Origin: Mesorhizobium sp.
Lineage (GTDB): Bacteria > Pseudomonadota > Alphaproteobacteria > Rhizobiales > Rhizobiaceae
Length of the DNA: 64,000 nucleotides
Assembly: GCA_004020875.1 (NCBI GenBank)
Contig: SAPZ01000019.1
Coordinates: 1 to 64,000 of the forward strand
Reading direction: 5' to 3'
This document shows positions 34,289 through 42,600 of this stretch, piece by piece. Both the position numbers and the translations under genes were made by a program. The notes below the pieces were generated by a model that was not told where the DNA came from, did no database searches, and worked only from the letters and a program-made list of their open reading frames with translations. How positions within the stretch are numbered: the first letter of the stretch is position 1; each line of letters opens with the position of its first letter.

Positions 34289-35215
34289 AACCGCCCGGGC
34301 ACCGTATTTGGCGCGGAACTCGTCGTAACAGTCGCGCCGCCAACGGCGGCCGACGACATAGCCGCGTACGAGTTCGGCCGGCGAGTAGCCCAGCGACTTG
34401 GACGACCGGTTGGCATGGTAGCCTGAAAACGCCTGGGGCAACCTGCCCTTGAGGAGATCGGCGATGATCTGCCGCGCAATCATATAAGGCGGAACGTCGG
34501 GATAGCGGTCGGCGATATAGGGATGCTTGTCGATCAGATTGGCATAGGCCTCGACATAGCCGTCGCGGCGGCCGGAGATCGAATTCTCCGAATTGTACTT
34601 CTTCCAGTCGATGTCCTCGGACAGCAAGGCGCCGCTACGCTGGGAAAAGCGCAACAGCAATTCGCGGTCTTGCATGCGCGCGATGTCGCTGTCGTAGCCG
34701 CCGATCGCAAGCAGCGATTCGCGCCTCGCTGTGATCGCCGAGCCGGCGATGAAAATGGTCTGCGAGACCAGGGCTCGCTGCAGCGTGCTTTTGTCGAGAA
34801 AGGCGCCACGATTGATGCATTTGGTGCTGCGGTTCCCCTTCAGCGACAGGAACGAACTGATCAGCACCTCGAGCGAGGGGTTCTCGTCAAAGTGCGCCAG
34901 CGTCCGCTCCAGCCGGTCCGGCAGATAAACATCGTCCGAATCGAGGAAAGTTACCACAGGCGCTCGGGCGCGCTCTATTCCCGCATTGCGCGCTGCATTG
35001 GCGCCGCGCCATTTGGCGCCGACATAGATGAGCCTGCGGTCGCGGATTTCCGCAAGAGCGGCGGCCGTTCCGTCCGTCGAGCCATCGTCGACCACAATGT
35101 GCTCGAAGCGGGTCAGCGTCTGCGCCAGAACGCTTTCCGCCGCGCGCACGACCTGGCTGCGCCGATTGTGCGTCGGCGTTATCACCGAGATCAGCGGAGC
35201 ATCCTGGCCCGACAT
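34286..35215 (-). CDS. family 2 glycosyltransferase
   Basis: A 309-residue GT-A fold enzyme. The N terminus ISVITPTHNRRSQVVRAAESVLAQTL, VDDGSTDGT, and the metal-binding FLDSDDVYLPDRL are canonical GT2. The start at 35215 (MSGQDAPLIS) is preferred; a longer frame to 35299 adds unlikely residues. The stop is at the border of repeat copy 1. It probably adds a sugar to an exopolysaccharide, lipopolysaccharide or glycolipid; the specific glycan is unknown. Confidence 0.87.
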   Translation of the reverse strand: MSGQDAPLISVITPTHNRRSQVVRAAESVLAQTLTRFEHIVVDDGSTDGTAAALAEIRDRRLIYVGAKWRGANAARNAGIERARAPVVTFLDSDDVYLPDRLERTLAHFDENPSLEVLISSFLSLKGNRSTKCINRGAFLDKSTLQRALVSQTIFIAGSAITARRESLLAIGGYDSDIARMQDRELLLRFSQRSGALLSEDIDWKKYNSENSISGRRDGYVEAYANLIDKHPYIADRYPDVPPYMIARQIIADLLKGRLPQAFSGYHANRSSKSLGYSPAELVRGYVVGRRWRRDCYDEFRAKYGARAV

Positions 35216-35539
35216 CGGGCTGCCACCATCGGTCGGATCTGGGCGTTTGTCGGATGGTCTGACGGCTATCTTCCTGTCCCACCTTTGATTTGCGGCCAAC
35301 GCTACAAAAAAGCCACCTTTGTGTCACGCGAGGCCGGCCGAGTAATGCCGAAACCGGGGCCTTTTCCGCACTCATTGCGGTTTGATGGCAACAAAATCGA
35401 CTTATCGGATCCGACAGCAGGGTCCAAGAGGACGGCTTTGTTCCGATGACGTCCGAGGTAATCGACTGGGCTACCTGGATTTTTGCATGGTGATCCCACG
35501 AAGCCGCCGTTCGGCTTCAACCGATGAAGGAACAGGATC
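35216..35539. other. 324-bp gap with no gene found
   Basis: Divergent upstream regions of the glycosyltransferase and the broken DUF1330 gene. The only structure I see is a 7-bp stem, GAAGCCG/CGGCTTC (35500-35518), just before a possible ribosome-binding AAGGAACAGG. No convincing promoter hexamers or coding frame. Confidence 0.5.
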
Positions 35540-35860
35540 ATGACCGCTTACGCCGTTGCCCATATGCGCCAACTCACGCCGGGCCCCTGGATCGTCGAGT
35601 ATCTAGAGAAGATAGACGCCACTCTGGCGCCGTTTGGCGGGCGTTTCGTCGTCCATGGCGGCGATGTCGAGGTCGTCGAAAACAGCTGACCCGGGCACCT
35701 GATCGTCGTCCAATTCCCGGACAGGCACCATGTGCGGGACTGGTACAATTCGCCGGCCTATCGAGCGATTCTTGCGCTGCGCACAGGGAATTCGAACTCC
35801 GATGTGATCTTCGTTGACGGCGTCGAGCATCCGCACAAGGCCACGGACGTGCTTGGCTAA
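35540..35860 (+). pseudogene. DUF1330 gene interrupted by a nonsense codon
   Basis: The ATG at 35540 opens MTAYAVAHMRQLTPGPWIVEYLEKIDATLAPFGGRFVVHGG, clearly DUF1330. At codon 50 there is TGA (35687-35689) exactly where the family has Trp (…S-W-PGHLIVVQFPD). The frame then continues family-like to TAA at 35858-35860, giving a 106-codon gene. A single TGG-to-TGA change explains it. The product is probably lost, or the base is a sequencing error. Confidence 0.88.
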
Positions 35861-35877
35861 GCAGGCAGGGTCGATGT

Positions 35878-36870
35878 CTAGGTATGCCCGACGTAGTCCG
35901 GTATCATTTCGGGCTGGTCGCGAACGAGGCCGGTCGCGAGGCCGAAATGGCCGAAAAACGCCAGCGTGTAGAAAGCCAGGCCGACCATCGTTGCAAACGG
36001 GATCTGCCACAGCGGCATGCCGGTTTCGAACGCGAGGCTCGTCACACGTCGGATAGTGCGCCACGACATTGTTCCCCAGCGTGTGAATGATTTGACCACA
36101 CGCCAGGCCCGATTGGGGGAATGGAGCTCGGTATATTTGCGGTCGGCATCCCTGCCGGTCACCAGCGCGCGCCAACAAAAGAAACGCCATCCCCGTGGCG
36201 GGTAATGATAGACTCGCGCGCCAGCATGGACGATTTGGTGGCCCTCGCGCCGTAGCTGATGCATCAGCAAGGTGCAGGAAACCTTGAAGCCGTTGTTTGG
36301 CGGGAAGGGATGGCTGGCAATCCAGTCGCCCCGGAAGGCGACGTTGTTGGCGTTGATCGCCCGTTTCGCGGCGAATTTCTCATCTCCCCGAGCCATAGGG
36401 AAGAACCAGATCAAGGCGAAGGTTCGCGTGAAGAAGTCATCGTAGAAAAGATAGGTATAGCCATTGACGCAAACGGTCGCGGGGTTCCGAAATGGGTCGA
36501 GCAAAATCGAGAGCCAGCGCGGTTCCGGAACCGTATCGGAGTCCATGAAGATCACGACATCTGCTTCGGTCGCCCGGATACCGTTGTTCTTAAGCTCATA
36601 GTAGCGGCCGCCGGGACAGGCCGCCAAGCGGAGCTCGGCCACCTCTTCCAGCCGGGGTGCTTGGCTGTTGATATGACTTTGCAGTGACTGCGCGTCTGCG
36701 TCGTATCCGGCGTGCGAAATAATCACTTTCGGCCTTGCGAAGCCGGACGCCGAAACCGAAGCAATTTCATTCGCCAAGGCGGTGAGCCCCACGCGGATCT
36801 CATCCCACTCGATCGTCGTGGCGTTCTCCATCTCGATGACGATCGAATAAGTTGGAAGAGTGCCGGTCAT
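35878..36870 (-). CDS. family 2 glycosyltransferase with C-terminal membrane segments
   Basis: A 330-residue glycosyltransferase. TYSIVIEMENA opens a GT-A domain; the metal-binding DSDTVPEPRWL and the later NNGFKVSCTLLMHQLRREG acceptor-side motif are visible. Two hydrophobic helices near the C terminus (IPFATMVGLAFYTLAFFGHF) tether it to the membrane. The chosen start (36870) skips a Cys-rich upstream extension. It is a second surface-glycan enzyme near the one at 34.3 kb, but not adjacent to known polysaccharide genes. Confidence 0.82.
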   Translation of the reverse strand: MTGTLPTYSIVIEMENATTIEWDEIRVGLTALANEIASVSASGFARPKVIISHAGYDADAQSLQSHINSQAPRLEEVAELRLAACPGGRYYELKNNGIRATEADVVIFMDSDTVPEPRWLSILLDPFRNPATVCVNGYTYLFYDDFFTRTFALIWFFPMARGDEKFAAKRAINANNVAFRGDWIASHPFPPNNGFKVSCTLLMHQLRREGHQIVHAGARVYHYPPRGWRFFCWRALVTGRDADRKYTELHSPNRAWRVVKSFTRWGTMSWRTIRRVTSLAFETGMPLWQIPFATMVGLAFYTLAFFGHFGLATGLVRDQPEMIPDYVGHT

Positions 36871-36977
36871 TGCTGTCTTTACAAGGCTGCCTGAGTTCAG
36901 GTCAGTATAGCTGCCACTGCTCGCTGTCAAATGACAGAGGCGGCAATATTTTGTCGCCTTCATCAATGTTCAGGGGC

Positions 36978-37077
36978 TAGTGAGTTTCATCGTTTCACGG
37001 AAACAATGGAACTCCCTATCTTCATTTTTGCGCAATTCCTCACAGAAAACTGCCCACACCTTGCTCGAATTGCTCTA
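36978..37077. repeat. two-hairpin dispersed repeat, copy 2 (diverged)
   Basis: This is the most diverged copy of the element at 34190 and 51081. It keeps the TAG-bordered outer hairpin around CGTTTCACGGAAACAATGGA, then GCGCAATTCCTCACAG and a final GAATTGCTCTA. It lies between the glycosyltransferase and metW. Confidence 0.7.
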
Positions 37078-37094
37078 GTGAGCCTCGACCGCCG

Positions 37095-37709
37095 CTAGCG
37101 CCTGAGCAGAAACACTGCCTGCTGACCGAAGAAGTTCCAGAACCACCAAGGCATCGACAAGCCGATCTTCTGGCCGTTTGCGTCGAGCGCGGTTGCCTTC
37201 TCGACGGTCGCGCCAAGCTCCTCGCACAGGTTGACGAAGTCGCGGATGGTGCAAAAGTGGATATTAGGCGTGTCGTACCAGGAGTAGGGCAGGTCCTTGG
37301 TCACCGGCATCCTGCCCTTGATCAGCAGCGAAAAGCGCACGCGCCAGTGACCGAAATTGGGGAAGGAGACGATGGCGCGATTGCCGATCCGAAGCAACTC
37401 GTCCAGCACCACTTTCGGATTGCGCGTCGCCTGCAGCGTCTGCGACAGCACGACGAAGTCGAAGCCCTTGTCGGGGTAGAATGCGAGATCCTTATCGGCA
37501 TCGCCCTGGATGACGGAAAGGCCGCGCGCCACGCATTCATTGACGCCGCGCTGCGACAGTTCCATCCCGCGGCCGTCGACCTGCTTGGTCTCCTGCAACA
37601 GTTCCAGAAGCACGCCGTCGCCCGAGCCGACATCGAGGACGCGCGAATTGGCCGGGATGAGGTTGGTGACGACGTCGAGGTCGACGCGCTGGGCGCGGTT
37701 GACGCTCAT
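37095..37709 (-). CDS. metW: methionine biosynthesis protein MetW
   Basis: A 204-residue methyltransferase-fold protein. The start MSVNRAQRVDLDVVTNLIPANSRVLDVGSGDGVLLELL and FDFVVLSQTLQATRNPKVVLDELLRIG are the MetW pattern. It acts with MetX in methionine synthesis; recent work places it as a partner of the acetyltransferase rather than a classic methyltransferase. It lies 91 bp downstream of metX on the same strand, so is likely under the same SAM-II control. Confidence 0.94.
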   Translation of the reverse strand: MSVNRAQRVDLDVVTNLIPANSRVLDVGSGDGVLLELLQETKQVDGRGMELSQRGVNECVARGLSVIQGDADKDLAFYPDKGFDFVVLSQTLQATRNPKVVLDELLRIGNRAIVSFPNFGHWRVRFSLLIKGRMPVTKDLPYSWYDTPNIHFCTIRDFVNLCEELGATVEKATALDANGQKIGLSMPWWFWNFFGQQAVFLLRR

Positions 37710-37800
37710 GGGGACACCTCCGGACTTTGTTTTGATGCATGCCGTTGTCCCGAATCCACAGCGCAGCTCCGGACGAAATGCCCTAGCGATCGCCGGCCGC

Positions 37801-38970
37801 TCATGCGCCGAGCCCCCTGGCGCGGGCGGCCGAGGCGATGAAGCCGTTGATGGCCGCGAACAGCTCCGGCTCGTCGAGCAGGAAGGCGTCGTGGCCGCGG
37901 TCGGTCTCGATCTCGACGAAGGAGACGGAAGCGCCCGCCGCGTTCAAGGCATGCACGATCGATCGGCTCTCCTCGGTCGGGAACAGCCAGTCGCTGGTGA
38001 AGGAGACGAGGCAGAAACGCGTCTTGGTGCCGGCGAAGGCGTCCGCGAGGCGTCCGCCATGATCGGCGGCAAGGTCGAAATAATCCATCGCGCGGGTGAG
38101 ATAGAGATAGGAATTGGCGTCGAAGCGGTCGACGAAGGTCATGCCCTGGTGGCGCAGATAGCTCTCGATCTGGAAATCGGCGTCGAAGCCGAAGGTGAGC
38201 GCCTCCCGGTCCTGCAGGTTGCGGCCGAACTTGCGGTGGAGCGCCGCTTCCGAAAGATAGGTGATGTGGGCGGCCATGCGCGCGACGGCGAGCCCCTTTT
38301 CCGGGCGCTTGCCGAACTCGAGATATTTGCCGCCATGCCAGTCCGGATCGGCCATGACCGCCTGCCGGCCGACCTCGTGAAAGGCGATGTTCTGCGAGGA
38401 ATGGCGAGCGCCGGTGGCGATCGGCAGGGCGCAGAACACGCGCTCCGGATAGCTTGCGGCCCATTCCAGCACCTGCATGCCGCCCATCGAGCCCCCGAGC
38501 ACGCAAAAGAGCTTTTCGATGCCGAAATGGTCGATCAGCATCGCCTGCGCGCGAACCATGTCGCGGATGGTGATGATCGGCAGGTCGAGCCCGTAAGGCT
38601 TGCCCGTCGCGGCATTGGTGGACGCCGGGCCGGTTGAGCCGAGACAGCCTCCGATCACGTTGGAGCAGATGACGAAGAAGCGGTTGGTGTCGATGATCTT
38701 GCCGGGGCCGATCAGCACCTCCCACCAGCCCGGCTTGCCGGTCACCGGATTGGCGTTGGCAACGTGCTGGTCGCCGGTCAGCGCATGGCAGACGAGGATG
38801 GCGTTGGAGCGCGCGTCGTTCAAGCTGCCGTAGGTCTGGTAGGCGATCTGGAATGGCGAAAGCAAAGCGCCGGCGTCGAGCTTCAGCGGCTTGTCGGCGC
38901 CGAACTGCAGCACCGGGCTCGACGGATGGTCGGCCTCGTCGTTGGTTCTTGCAGCACGCTGAGCGGCCAT
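37801..38970 (-). CDS. metX: homoserine O-acetyltransferase MetX
   Basis: A 389-residue alpha/beta-hydrolase fold acyltransferase that acetylates homoserine for methionine synthesis. CHALTGDQHVA, the nucleophile elbow GGSMGGMQVLEWAA and the late GHDAFLLDEPE carrying the catalytic His are diagnostic. The start at 38970 (MAAQRAART) follows AGGATGAGGAC. The leader upstream holds a SAM-II riboswitch and terminator, so expression should fall when S-adenosylmethionine is abundant. Confidence 0.95.
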   Translation of the reverse strand: MAAQRAARTNDEADHPSSPVLQFGADKPLKLDAGALLSPFQIAYQTYGSLNDARSNAILVCHALTGDQHVANANPVTGKPGWWEVLIGPGKIIDTNRFFVICSNVIGGCLGSTGPASTNAATGKPYGLDLPIITIRDMVRAQAMLIDHFGIEKLFCVLGGSMGGMQVLEWAASYPERVFCALPIATGARHSSQNIAFHEVGRQAVMADPDWHGGKYLEFGKRPEKGLAVARMAAHITYLSEAALHRKFGRNLQDREALTFGFDADFQIESYLRHQGMTFVDRFDANSYLYLTRAMDYFDLAADHGGRLADAFAGTKTRFCLVSFTSDWLFPTEESRSIVHALNAAGASVSFVEIETDRGHDAFLLDEPELFAAINGFIASAARARGLGA

Positions 38971-39033
38971 GTCCGTCCTCATCCTGTCCCGCGTCGGTTT
39001 GTCACGAGGCGATGTCCGGCCGGCGGCGGACAA

Positions 39034-39066
39034 TAAAAAACCGGCTTGCCGTCGCAAAAGCCGGTT
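39034..39066 (-). terminator. intrinsic terminator in the metX leader
   Basis: Minus-strand AACCGGCTT and AAGCCGGTT form a perfect 9-bp GC-rich stem (plus 39058-39066 and 39039-39047), directly followed by a run of six or more T. It lies between the SAM-II aptamer and the metX start codon, so it is the likely off-switch platform. Confidence 0.85.
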
Positions 39067-39077
39067 ACAGGTTGCAA

Positions 39078-39135
39078 ACGGCCCTTTAGCGAGTTGTTTA
39101 ACGTGGCTGCAAGCCGACCGGCCAAATCACCACGG
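39078..39135 (-). promoter_or_regulatory. SAM-II riboswitch (metX leader)
   Basis: The minus-strand sequence carries the SAM-II layout. P1 is CGTGG/CCACG (plus 39130-39134 and 39102-39106). The conserved TGATTTGG loop and a GCTTGCAGCCACG segment follow, then a purine-rich loop ending CGCTAAAGGG, whose GGGCC tail can pair with TTTGGCC to form the H-type pseudoknot. Position immediately upstream of metX and of a terminator fits the known alphaproteobacterial role. Confidence 0.88.
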
Positions 39136-39149
39136 AAGTCTGGCTGACC

Positions 39150-39178
39150 TTCTAGGACCAGAGCCGCTGTTCGTCAAC
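39150..39178 (-). promoter_or_regulatory. predicted promoter of the metX-metW transcript
   Basis: On the minus strand GTTGAC (plus 39173-39178) and CTAGAA (plus 39150-39155) are separated by 17 nt. Transcription would start just before the SAM-II aptamer, leaving almost no extra 5' sequence, which supports the assignment. Confidence 0.55.
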
Positions 39179-39222
39179 GGGTAGCCTCCTTGCGGGCGAT
39201 ACGCATGCGCCAGGCGCCGGCA

Positions 39223-39251
39223 CTCGACATTCCAGCTCGTGGCCTGTATTT
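39223..39251 (+). promoter_or_regulatory. predicted promoter of hisC-tyrC
   Basis: CTCGAC (39223-39228) and GTATTT (39246-39251) are separated by 17 nt, about 40 bp before the hisC ATG. It is back-to-back with the metX promoter. Moderate match to CTTGAC-N17-CTATAT. Confidence 0.4.
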
Positions 39252-39290
39252 CCGCTGCGGCCTTCAAAGCCTTCTCGACGGATTTGTGAC

Positions 39291-40394
39291 ATGAAGCAGG
39301 ATCAGCCCCGTCCGACGCCCCGCGTGGGCATCATGGACATCGAGGCCTATGTGCCGGGAAAAAGCACCGCGCCCGCCGGCGTGACGAAAGTCTACAAGCT
39401 GTCGTCGAACGAAAACCCGCTCGGACCCTCGCCGAAGGCGATCGAGGCGGCGCGCGAGGTGGCGGCGAAGCTCGACGTCTATCCCGATGGCACGGCGCGG
39501 CGGCTGCGCGAGGCGATCGCCGAGGTGCATGGGCTGAACGCGGCGAACATCATCTGCTCCAACGGCTCGGACGAGATCCTGGGGCTTCTGGCGCAGACCT
39601 ATCTGGCACCGGGCGACGAGGCCGTGTTCACCGAACATGCCTTCATGGTCTACAAGATCTACATCCAGGCGGCGGGCGCCAAGCCTGTCGCGGTCAAGGA
39701 AACCGACGAGCGCGCCGATGTCGACGCGATACTGGCGGCTGTGACGCCCAAGACGCGTATCGTGTTCCTCGCCAATCCGAACAATCCGACCGGCACCTAT
39801 GTGCCGTTCCAAGAGGTGCGCCGGCTCCACGCGGCATTGCCGAAGAACGTGCTTCTGGTGCTTGATGCGGCCTATGCCGAATATGTGCGGCGCAACGACT
39901 ATGAAGCCGGCATCGAGCTTGCCGGCAGCGCCGAGAACGTGGTGATGACCCGCACCTTCTCCAAGCTCGGCCTCGGCGGCGCGCGCATCGGCTGGATGTA
40001 CGGGCCGGCGCATATCGTCGATGCCATCAACCGGATACGTGGTCCCTTCAACGTAAATGCCACCGCGATCGAGGCCGGCATCGCCGCGATCCGCGACCGC
40101 GCGCATATCGAGCGCAGCGTGGCGCATAACGAGAAATGGCTGGCATGGCTCAGCGCCGAACTCACCGGGCTCGGCCTGCGCGTCACGCCCAGCGTCGGCA
40201 ATTTCGTCCTGATCCATTTTCCCGACGACAAGAAACATTCTGCGGCGGCCGCGGACGATTATCTCAGCGCGCGCGGCTATATACTGCGCCGCGTCACCGG
40301 TTACGGCTTCCCCAACGCGCTGCGCATGAGCGTCGGCACCGAGGAAGCCAATCGCGGCGTCATTGACGCGCTGAAGACCTTCCTGAAAAGCTAG
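39291..40394 (+). CDS. hisC: histidinol-phosphate/aromatic aminotransferase (HisC family)
   Basis: A 367-residue PLP-dependent class II aminotransferase. SSNENPLGPSPKAIEA, ANPNNPTG, LDAAYAEYV and the lysine loop RTFSKLGLGGARIGW are the HisC pattern. Since it is followed after 5 bp by the prephenate/arogenate dehydrogenase gene, its main role may be aromatic amino-acid transamination rather than histidine synthesis; rhizobia carry several HisC paralogues. Biochemical specificity is not readable from sequence. Confidence 0.92.
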   Translation: MKQDQPRPTPRVGIMDIEAYVPGKSTAPAGVTKVYKLSSNENPLGPSPKAIEAAREVAAKLDVYPDGTARRLREAIAEVHGLNAANIICSNGSDEILGLLAQTYLAPGDEAVFTEHAFMVYKIYIQAAGAKPVAVKETDERADVDAILAAVTPKTRIVFLANPNNPTGTYVPFQEVRRLHAALPKNVLLVLDAAYAEYVRRNDYEAGIELAGSAENVVMTRTFSKLGLGGARIGWMYGPAHIVDAINRIRGPFNVNATAIEAGIAAIRDRAHIERSVAHNEKWLAWLSAELTGLGLRVTPSVGNFVLIHFPDDKKHSAAAADDYLSARGYILRRVTGYGFPNALRMSVGTEEANRGVIDALKTFLKS

Positions 40395-40399
40395 ACACC

Positions 40400-41335
40400 A
40401 TGGCATCACCGATGTTCGAGAATATTGCGCTGGTCGGCATCGGCCTGATCGGCTCGTCGCTCGCCCGGGTCATTCGCCGCGAGGGGCTCGCCAAGCACAT
40501 CGCCATCGCGACGCGCAGCGCCTCGACGCTGAAGCGGGCAGAGGAGTTGAGCCTCGGCGATTCCTACACGACGGAAGCCAGGCAAGCGGCGCGCGATGCC
40601 GATCTCGTCATCGTCTCGGTGCCGGTCGGCTCGTCCGGCGAGGTCGCGGCCGAGATCGCGCCGGCGTTGAAGAAAGGCGCCATCCTCACCGATGTCGGCT
40701 CGACCAAGGCCTCGGTGATCGCGCAAATGCAGCCGCATGTGCCGGAAGGCGTGCATTTCATCCCCGGTCATCCGCTGGCCGGCACGGAAAAGTCCGGGCC
40801 CGACGCGGGCTTTGCCGATCTCTTCGAGAACCGCTGGTGCATCTTCACGCCGCTGCCCGGCACCGATCCCGCCGCGCTTGAGACGCTTTCGGAATTCTGG
40901 CGGCGCTGCGGCTCCAACATCGACACGATGGACCCGCAGCATCACGACATGACCTTGGCGATCGTCTCTCATCTGCCGCATATCATCGCCTACAACATCG
41001 TCGGCACGGCGGACGACTTGGAAGCGGTGACCAAGAGCGAGGTCATCAAATATTCCGCGTCCGGGTTCCGCGATTTCACCCGCCTTGCCGCCTCCGATCC
41101 GACCATGTGGCGGGACGTTTGCCTGCACAACAAGGACGCGATCCTGGAGATGCTGGCGCGATTCTCGGAGGACCTTGCCTCGCTGCAGCGGGCGATCCGC
41201 TGGGGTGACGGCGAGAAGCTGTTCGATCTCTTCACCCGCACGCGCGCCATCCGCCGCTCGATCATCGAGGCCGGGCAGGATATCGACGTGCCGGATTTTG
41301 GAAGGCAGGCCGTAGAGCACCCGGCTAAGCCGTAG
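40400..41335 (+). CDS. tyrC: prephenate/arogenate (cyclohexadienyl) dehydrogenase
   Basis: A 311-residue NAD(P)-dependent dehydrogenase of tyrosine synthesis. The N-terminal GIGLIGSSLARVI dinucleotide loop, FIPGHPLAGTEKSGPDAG and MTLAIVSHLPHIIAYNIV are the TyrA/TyrC signature. It has no fused chorismate mutase. ATGs at 40400 and 40412 are both possible. It probably forms an operon with the aminotransferase before it. Confidence 0.92.
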   Translation: MASPMFENIALVGIGLIGSSLARVIRREGLAKHIAIATRSASTLKRAEELSLGDSYTTEARQAARDADLVIVSVPVGSSGEVAAEIAPALKKGAILTDVGSTKASVIAQMQPHVPEGVHFIPGHPLAGTEKSGPDAGFADLFENRWCIFTPLPGTDPAALETLSEFWRRCGSNIDTMDPQHHDMTLAIVSHLPHIIAYNIVGTADDLEAVTKSEVIKYSASGFRDFTRLAASDPTMWRDVCLHNKDAILEMLARFSEDLASLQRAIRWGDGEKLFDLFTRTRAIRRSIIEAGQDIDVPDFGRQAVEHPAKP

Positions 41336-41429
41336 GCTTTGCCTCGTTTTCTGGCGTGGATTGACCTGTCGGCTCGGTCAACCTTGGCAGGTGCATGCGC
41401 TGGAGATTGGCCGAGGCACCCATCGCTAT

Positions 41430-41609
41430 CGTCATCCACGGGCGGAGCAAGGAGCGAAGCGACGCGCGCAGACCCGAGGATCGTTCCGTGACTTTCGGGC
41501 GCTGCCGCGGTGCAGAATTCTGCTTTGCTACATTCCGTGGCTCAGATCACGGAATGGATTCCAGGGTCTCCGCGACGCCGCTTCGCGGCTGCTCCGCCCT
41601 GGAATGACA
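41430..41609. repeat. long palindromic intergenic repeat (GTCATCC...GGAATGAC type)
   Basis: The left arm GTCATCCACGGGCGGAGCAAGG mirrors the right arm with CGGCTGCTCCGCCCTGGAATGAC. Inner parts also match: GCAGACCCGAGGATCGTTCCGTGA against TCACGGAATGGATTCCAGGGTCT. The result is a ~180-nt imperfect cruciform. I recognise it as a class of repeats scattered in Mesorhizobium intergenic DNA. It fills most of the 322-bp gap between tyrC and the kinase gene. Confidence 0.75.
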
Positions 41610-41657
41610 AGGTTGAGCGGCTTCGGCCAATCCCCAGCGTTTGTGCCGATGTGCGCG

Positions 41658-42593
41658 CTAGCCTTGTTCCGATCGTGGCCATTGCGCCGCCATCATGGCC
41701 AGCGTCTCGGCCCTGTCCGGTGCGCCGAGGCGGCCGCCGAAGCGCAGGCATTTGAGGGCGGCGGCGGCACTGGCAAAGCGCAGGGCCTCTTCCACCGACA
41801 TGGCCTCGGCGAGGCCGACGGCAAAGGCGCCGTGGAAGACGTCGCCGGCTGCGAGCGTATCCACCGCCTTGACCCTCGGTGCCTCGACATGGCGCACGCG
41901 CCGGCTTGCCCGGTCGTGCCACCAGGTTCCGGCCGCGCCGCCGGTCACCGCGACGAAGGCATCGGTGCGCGAGGCAAGGTCAGCGCAGGCGCTTTCGGGA
42001 TCGAGCGCGTGGCGGCAGACGATGCGCGCCGCCGGCTCGGACGCGACGATGTGCGAGGCCAACGGCAAGAGCCGCTCCAGCACCTCGACGGGTGCTGTGT
42101 CGGCATCAAGGATCGCCGGGCGGCCGATCGATCTGGCAGCGCTCAAGGCGAGCGCCGCTGCGCCCGGCCAACGGACATCCACCAGCACGGCGTCGAAGCC
42201 TGAGAGGTCGGCGAGCGGCAGCGTTTCAGGATCGGCTTGCGCCTTCTTGTCATAGAAGGGGACGATGATGCGGTCGCCATGCGCATCCACCACGATCGCC
42301 GCCAGCGCCGATCGCGCGCCGACGACGCGGCGGATCAGGCTGCAGTCGACGCCTTCGGCCTCGACGTCGGCGATCAGCTGGTCGCCGACCGGATCGTCGC
42401 CCGCGCTTGCCCAAAGCGAGACCTCGGCGCCGAGGCGATGCGCGGCGCAGGCGGCGCTCGTCGCCATGCCGGAGGCGATCTGAACGCCATCGCTGGCGAT
42501 GAACTTGCCCTGATGCGTGGGCAGCGTCTCGACGCGAAGGATCGTGTCGAGGGTGAAGGCGCCGACGCTGAGCAGTCTGACCGGCTTCGCCAT
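41658..42593 (-). CDS. PfkB family sugar kinase
   Basis: A 311-residue ribokinase-fold protein. The late VKAVDTLAAGDVFHGAFAVGLAE matches the PfkB signature with its catalytic Asp, and the N terminus (LSVGAFTLDTILRVETLP) has the substrate-side pattern. The likely substrate is a sugar or nucleoside; sequence does not decide. It is 7 bp downstream of the DUF2125 gene on the same strand, so the two may be cotranscribed. Confidence 0.88.
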   Translation of the reverse strand: MAKPVRLLSVGAFTLDTILRVETLPTHQGKFIASDGVQIASGMATSAACAAHRLGAEVSLWASAGDDPVGDQLIADVEAEGVDCSLIRRVVGARSALAAIVVDAHGDRIIVPFYDKKAQADPETLPLADLSGFDAVLVDVRWPGAAALALSAARSIGRPAILDADTAPVEVLERLLPLASHIVASEPAARIVCRHALDPESACADLASRTDAFVAVTGGAAGTWWHDRASRRVRHVEAPRVKAVDTLAAGDVFHGAFAVGLAEAMSVEEALRFASAAAALKCLRFGGRLGAPDRAETLAMMAAQWPRSEQG

Positions 42594-42600
42594 CGTCGCG

